From Intrasporangium calvum (GTDB taxonomy: Bacteria; Actinomycetota; Actinomycetes; Actinomycetales; Dermatophilaceae): a stretch of DNA of 64,000 nt. Each line of letters begins with the position of its first letter. Position 1 is the first letter of the stretch. The stretch is from NCBI RefSeq assembly GCF_028446585.1, contig NZ_JAPFQL010000001.1, forward strand, positions 62,001-126,000. The letters run 5' to 3'. The notes under the pieces are model-generated. The model did not search any database, was not told the origin of the DNA, and worked only from the letters and a program-made list of their open reading frames with translations. This document shows positions 61,882-64,000 of this stretch, in pieces. A program made the position numbers and the translations under genes.

Positions 61882-61925
61882 GCACGGGCCGCTCTCGGGA
61901 CCCACGCCTCTCTTCAGGCCGTGCC

Positions 61926-63596
61926 TCAGGAGACGCGTCGGCGCACCATGTCGGCGACGTCGCGTACCTCGCGGACGTGCATCGCATGGGCCAGCGCGAG
62001 ATAGACGATGACGAAGAGCATCCCGGTGAAGGCGAGGACGATCCCGCTGCTGAAGAGACGGTCGACGACGCTCGAGGGAGCGGTCGGGTCTCCGAGGATG
62101 GGTGACAGGACCGTCATCGTGCCCCAGGCGAGCAGCCCGGCCCCGGCAGCGGCGACACCGATGCGAGCGGTGGAGTTGACGATCTCGGCGAGCCCGAGCA
62201 GGCCGAAGCGTCGCTTGAGCAGCATGACGCCCGTGGCCGAGCTGGCGGCATTGCCGATCGTCTGCCCCGCCGCCACGATGGCGATGGCCCACTTCGGCTC
62301 CACGAAGAGCGTGATGATGCCACCCGTGAGGGAGATGACCGTGAGCACCACCTGCATGAGAAGGGGCGAACGGCCGTCCTCGAGGGCGAAGAACACCCGG
62401 TAGCAGAGCAGGTCGACCCCGAACGGGACGATGCCCAGGATCATCACCACGAGCACGATCGAGGCGAGCTCGATGGACGGGCCGTCGATGCCCGGTGCGA
62501 GCAGCGCCACGATGGGAGTGGCCGCCACCATGACGAAGACCATGACGGGCACGTTGGCGACGAGCGGCAGCAGCAGGCCCCGGCGGAAGTCCGACTTGAG
62601 AGCCGGCACGTCGTCGTCCGCCGCCGCCTTGGACAGCCGCGGGAACAGCGCGGTGATGATGGACACCGCGATGAAGGCGTGAGGCAGCATGAAGATCGTG
62701 AAGGCGACCGCGTAGACCGAGGTGGCCCGCAGCGGGTCGTCAGGCGGTCGTCCCGACCGGGCCGCCGCGGTGTTGAGCACCCACTGCGTGATGAAGAACC
62801 CGACCTGTGAGACCGCCAGGCCCACGAAGGCCCAGACCGCCAGGCGGCTGACGCCGCCCAGGCCGACGCCGCGCAGCCCCCACCGCGGCCGGTAGCGGAA
62901 GCCCGTCCGGTAGAGGGCCGGCAACAGCCAGGCAGCCTGGGCGATGACCGACACCGTCGCGGAGCCCGCGAAGAGCCAGATCATCGGCGCCGTCCAGTCC
63001 TCGGGCCCGCGCGGGATCGGCTGGCCCTGCGCCGTGACGACCTGAGGGGCCGGGTAGAGCGCGATGAAGATGAGCAGGCCGATGACCGCGAAGACGTTGG
63101 CGATGAACGGCGCCCAGGCGAAGGCGCCGAAGCGGTTCTTCGCGTTGAGGATCTGCCCGAAGAGCGCGAACGCTCCGTAGAAGAAGATCTGCGGCAGGCA
63201 GATGAAGGAGAAGGCGAGGGCCAGCCGCTCGAAGTCGGCCCCCCGGTCACCGGAGAGGAGCGAGACGAAGAGCCCGGCTCCCAGCACGACGAGGAGCGTG
63301 ATCGCGGCCATGGCGACGAGGGCGACCGTGACGACTCGGTCGGTGAACTCCCGGCCGCCGTCCTCGAGCTTCATGGCGCGGGTCAGCGCGGGGATGAGCA
63401 CCGCGTTGAGGATGCCGCCGGCAGCGAGCAGGTAGAAGACGTTGGGCAGCGTGTTGGCGAGGTTGAAGGCGTCACCGGCAGCAAGCGTGCCGATGATCGC
63501 CGTGAGCAGGGCCGCGCGCACCACGCCGAGGGCGCGGGACGCGAACGACCCGCCCACCATGACGAGGCTCGACCGGGCGAGCGACCCCTGGGCCAT
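61926..63596 (-). CDS. murJ: MurJ/MviN-family lipid flippase
   Basis: 556 residues, about 14 membrane helices. N-terminal SRALGVVRAALLTAIIGTLAAGDAFNLANTLPNVFYLLAAGGILNAVLIPAL and FGAFAWAPFIANVFAVIGL are typical of MurJ lipid II flippases. It lacks the pseudokinase extension of mycobacterial MviN. Its ATG overlaps the hemE stop (TGATG). The usual actinobacterial murJ lies elsewhere, so this may be a second copy or a related exporter. Confidence 0.87.
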   Translation of the reverse strand: MAQGSLARSSLVMVGGSFASRALGVVRAALLTAIIGTLAAGDAFNLANTLPNVFYLLAAGGILNAVLIPALTRAMKLEDGGREFTDRVVTVALVAMAAITLLVVLGAGLFVSLLSGDRGADFERLALAFSFICLPQIFFYGAFALFGQILNAKNRFGAFAWAPFIANVFAVIGLLIFIALYPAPQVVTAQGQPIPRGPEDWTAPMIWLFAGSATVSVIAQAAWLLPALYRTGFRYRPRWGLRGVGLGGVSRLAVWAFVGLAVSQVGFFITQWVLNTAAARSGRPPDDPLRATSVYAVAFTIFMLPHAFIAVSIITALFPRLSKAAADDDVPALKSDFRRGLLLPLVANVPVMVFVMVAATPIVALLAPGIDGPSIELASIVLVVMILGIVPFGVDLLCYRVFFALEDGRSPLLMQVVLTVISLTGGIITLFVEPKWAIAIVAAGQTIGNAASSATGVMLLKRRFGLLGLAEIVNSTARIGVAAAGAGLLAWGTMTVLSPILGDPTAPSSVVDRLFSSGIVLAFTGMLFVIVYLALAHAMHVREVRDVADMVRRRVS

Positions 63597-64000
63597 CAGC
63601 GCGCCGACACCTCGTGGACCAGGGCGGTGACCCTGGTCAGCACGTCGGGGTCGACGCTCGGCAGCACTCCGTGGCCGAGGTTGAAGATGTGGCCGGGCGC
63701 CTGCTTGCCCTCCTCGACGATCTCGCGCACCCGGCGCTCGAGGGCGTCCCAGGGGGCGAAGAGGAGAGCCGGGTCGAGGTTGCCCTGGACGGCGTAGTCG
63801 GGCCCGAGACGCTCCACCGCGTCGGTCAGGCTCACCCGGTAGTCGACGCCGACGACGTCCGCCCCGGCCTCTCCCATGAGTCGGAGCAGCTCGCCCGTGC
63901 CCACCCCGAAGTGGATCCGGGGCACGTCGAGGTCCTTGACGGCGGCGAGGGCCGTCGCCGAGTGCCGCTGGACGTGGCGGGTGTAGTCCGCCCGCGACAG
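63596..64000 (-). CDS. hemE: Uroporphyrinogen decarboxylase, N-terminus outside window
   Basis: C-terminal 134 codons. [60 protein letters not shown] and [28 protein letters not shown] are conserved HemE sequences. Converts uroporphyrinogen III to coproporphyrinogen III. The frame is open to position 64000. With hemG and hemQ it makes a haem synthesis group. Confidence 0.94.
   Translation of the reverse strand: MSRADYTRHVQRHSATALAAVKDLDVPRIHFGVGTGELLRLMGEAGADVVGVDYRVSLTDAVERLGPDYAVQGNLDPALLFAPWDALERRVREIVEEGKQAPGHIFNLGHGVLPSVDPDVLTRVTALVHEVSAR

Overview
The window is high-GC (roughly 70 percent) DNA from an actinobacterium. Gene content and order match the Mycobacterium tuberculosis segment relA-apt-secFD-yajC-ruvBAC-yebC-pdxT-pdxS-pimA-patA-pgsA1-HIT-thrS, and near the right end the ribD-msrB-hemQ-hemG-hemE neighbourhood. 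The general style (PGPGW membrane protein, DUF1707, DUF4349, FadA2-FabG4-MaoC block) suggests a member of Micrococcales such as Intrasporangiaceae. That placement is inference.

Layout. 1-15.7 kb: conserved housekeeping genes, almost all on the minus strand and mostly joined by 4-base start/stop overlaps: stringent response (rel), adenine salvage (apt), protein export (secF, secD, yajC), Holliday junction processing (ruvC, ruvA, ruvB), yebC, pyridoxal phosphate synthase (pdxT, pdxS), and the phosphatidylinositol mannoside pathway (pgsA, patA, pimA) with an HIT phosphorylase. 16.1-35.1 kb: a cytochrome island that separates the HIT gene from thrS, which are neighbours in mycobacteria. It holds nrfHA nitrite reductase, a MerR-type regulator, a decaheme NapC-like cytochrome, a full System II cytochrome c maturation set (TlpA/ResA, CcsA, ResB, CcdA, a TPR protein), two secreted multiheme cytochromes with 8 and 6 haems, an NHL beta-propeller anchored in the membrane, a second TPR protein, a NarL-type two-component system and a degenerate receiver protein. 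35.1-46 kb: thrS, a small secreted protein, an alcohol dehydrogenase, a MaoC-FabG4-FadA2 fatty-acid block with a divergent TetR regulator, and small redox genes. 46-51.4 kb: five tRNA genes, folate pabC/pabB, glutathione peroxidase, a LigD-type polymerase domain and a second copy of the secreted protein family. 51.4-64 kb: YihY, AidB-like flavoprotein, PPK2, RibD-like reductase, a hydrolase, msrB, and haem genes hemQ, hemG, hemE (partial) with a murJ-type flippase between the last two.

How the island would work (inference): NrfH takes electrons from menaquinol to NrfA, which reduces nitrite to ammonium at the outer face of the membrane. The decaheme protein has a NapC-like membrane end and could pass quinol electrons to the secreted octaheme and hexaheme proteins, that is, across the wall to an extracellular acceptor. 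ResB-CcsA-CcdA-TlpA attach the many haems. The histidine kinase and response regulator, together with the MerR-type protein, probably control expression.

A second theme is dispersed structured DNA. At least 15 copies of a short element with core GTATGCCGCTG, usually in the loop of a hairpin whose stem sequence varies, lie between genes and in three cases inside genes. Other notable structures are three strong hairpins sharing the loop GTRTGAG at the left edge of the island, a three-arm switch-like inverted repeat before nrfH, and a terminator with a duplicated arm after the aidB-like gene.
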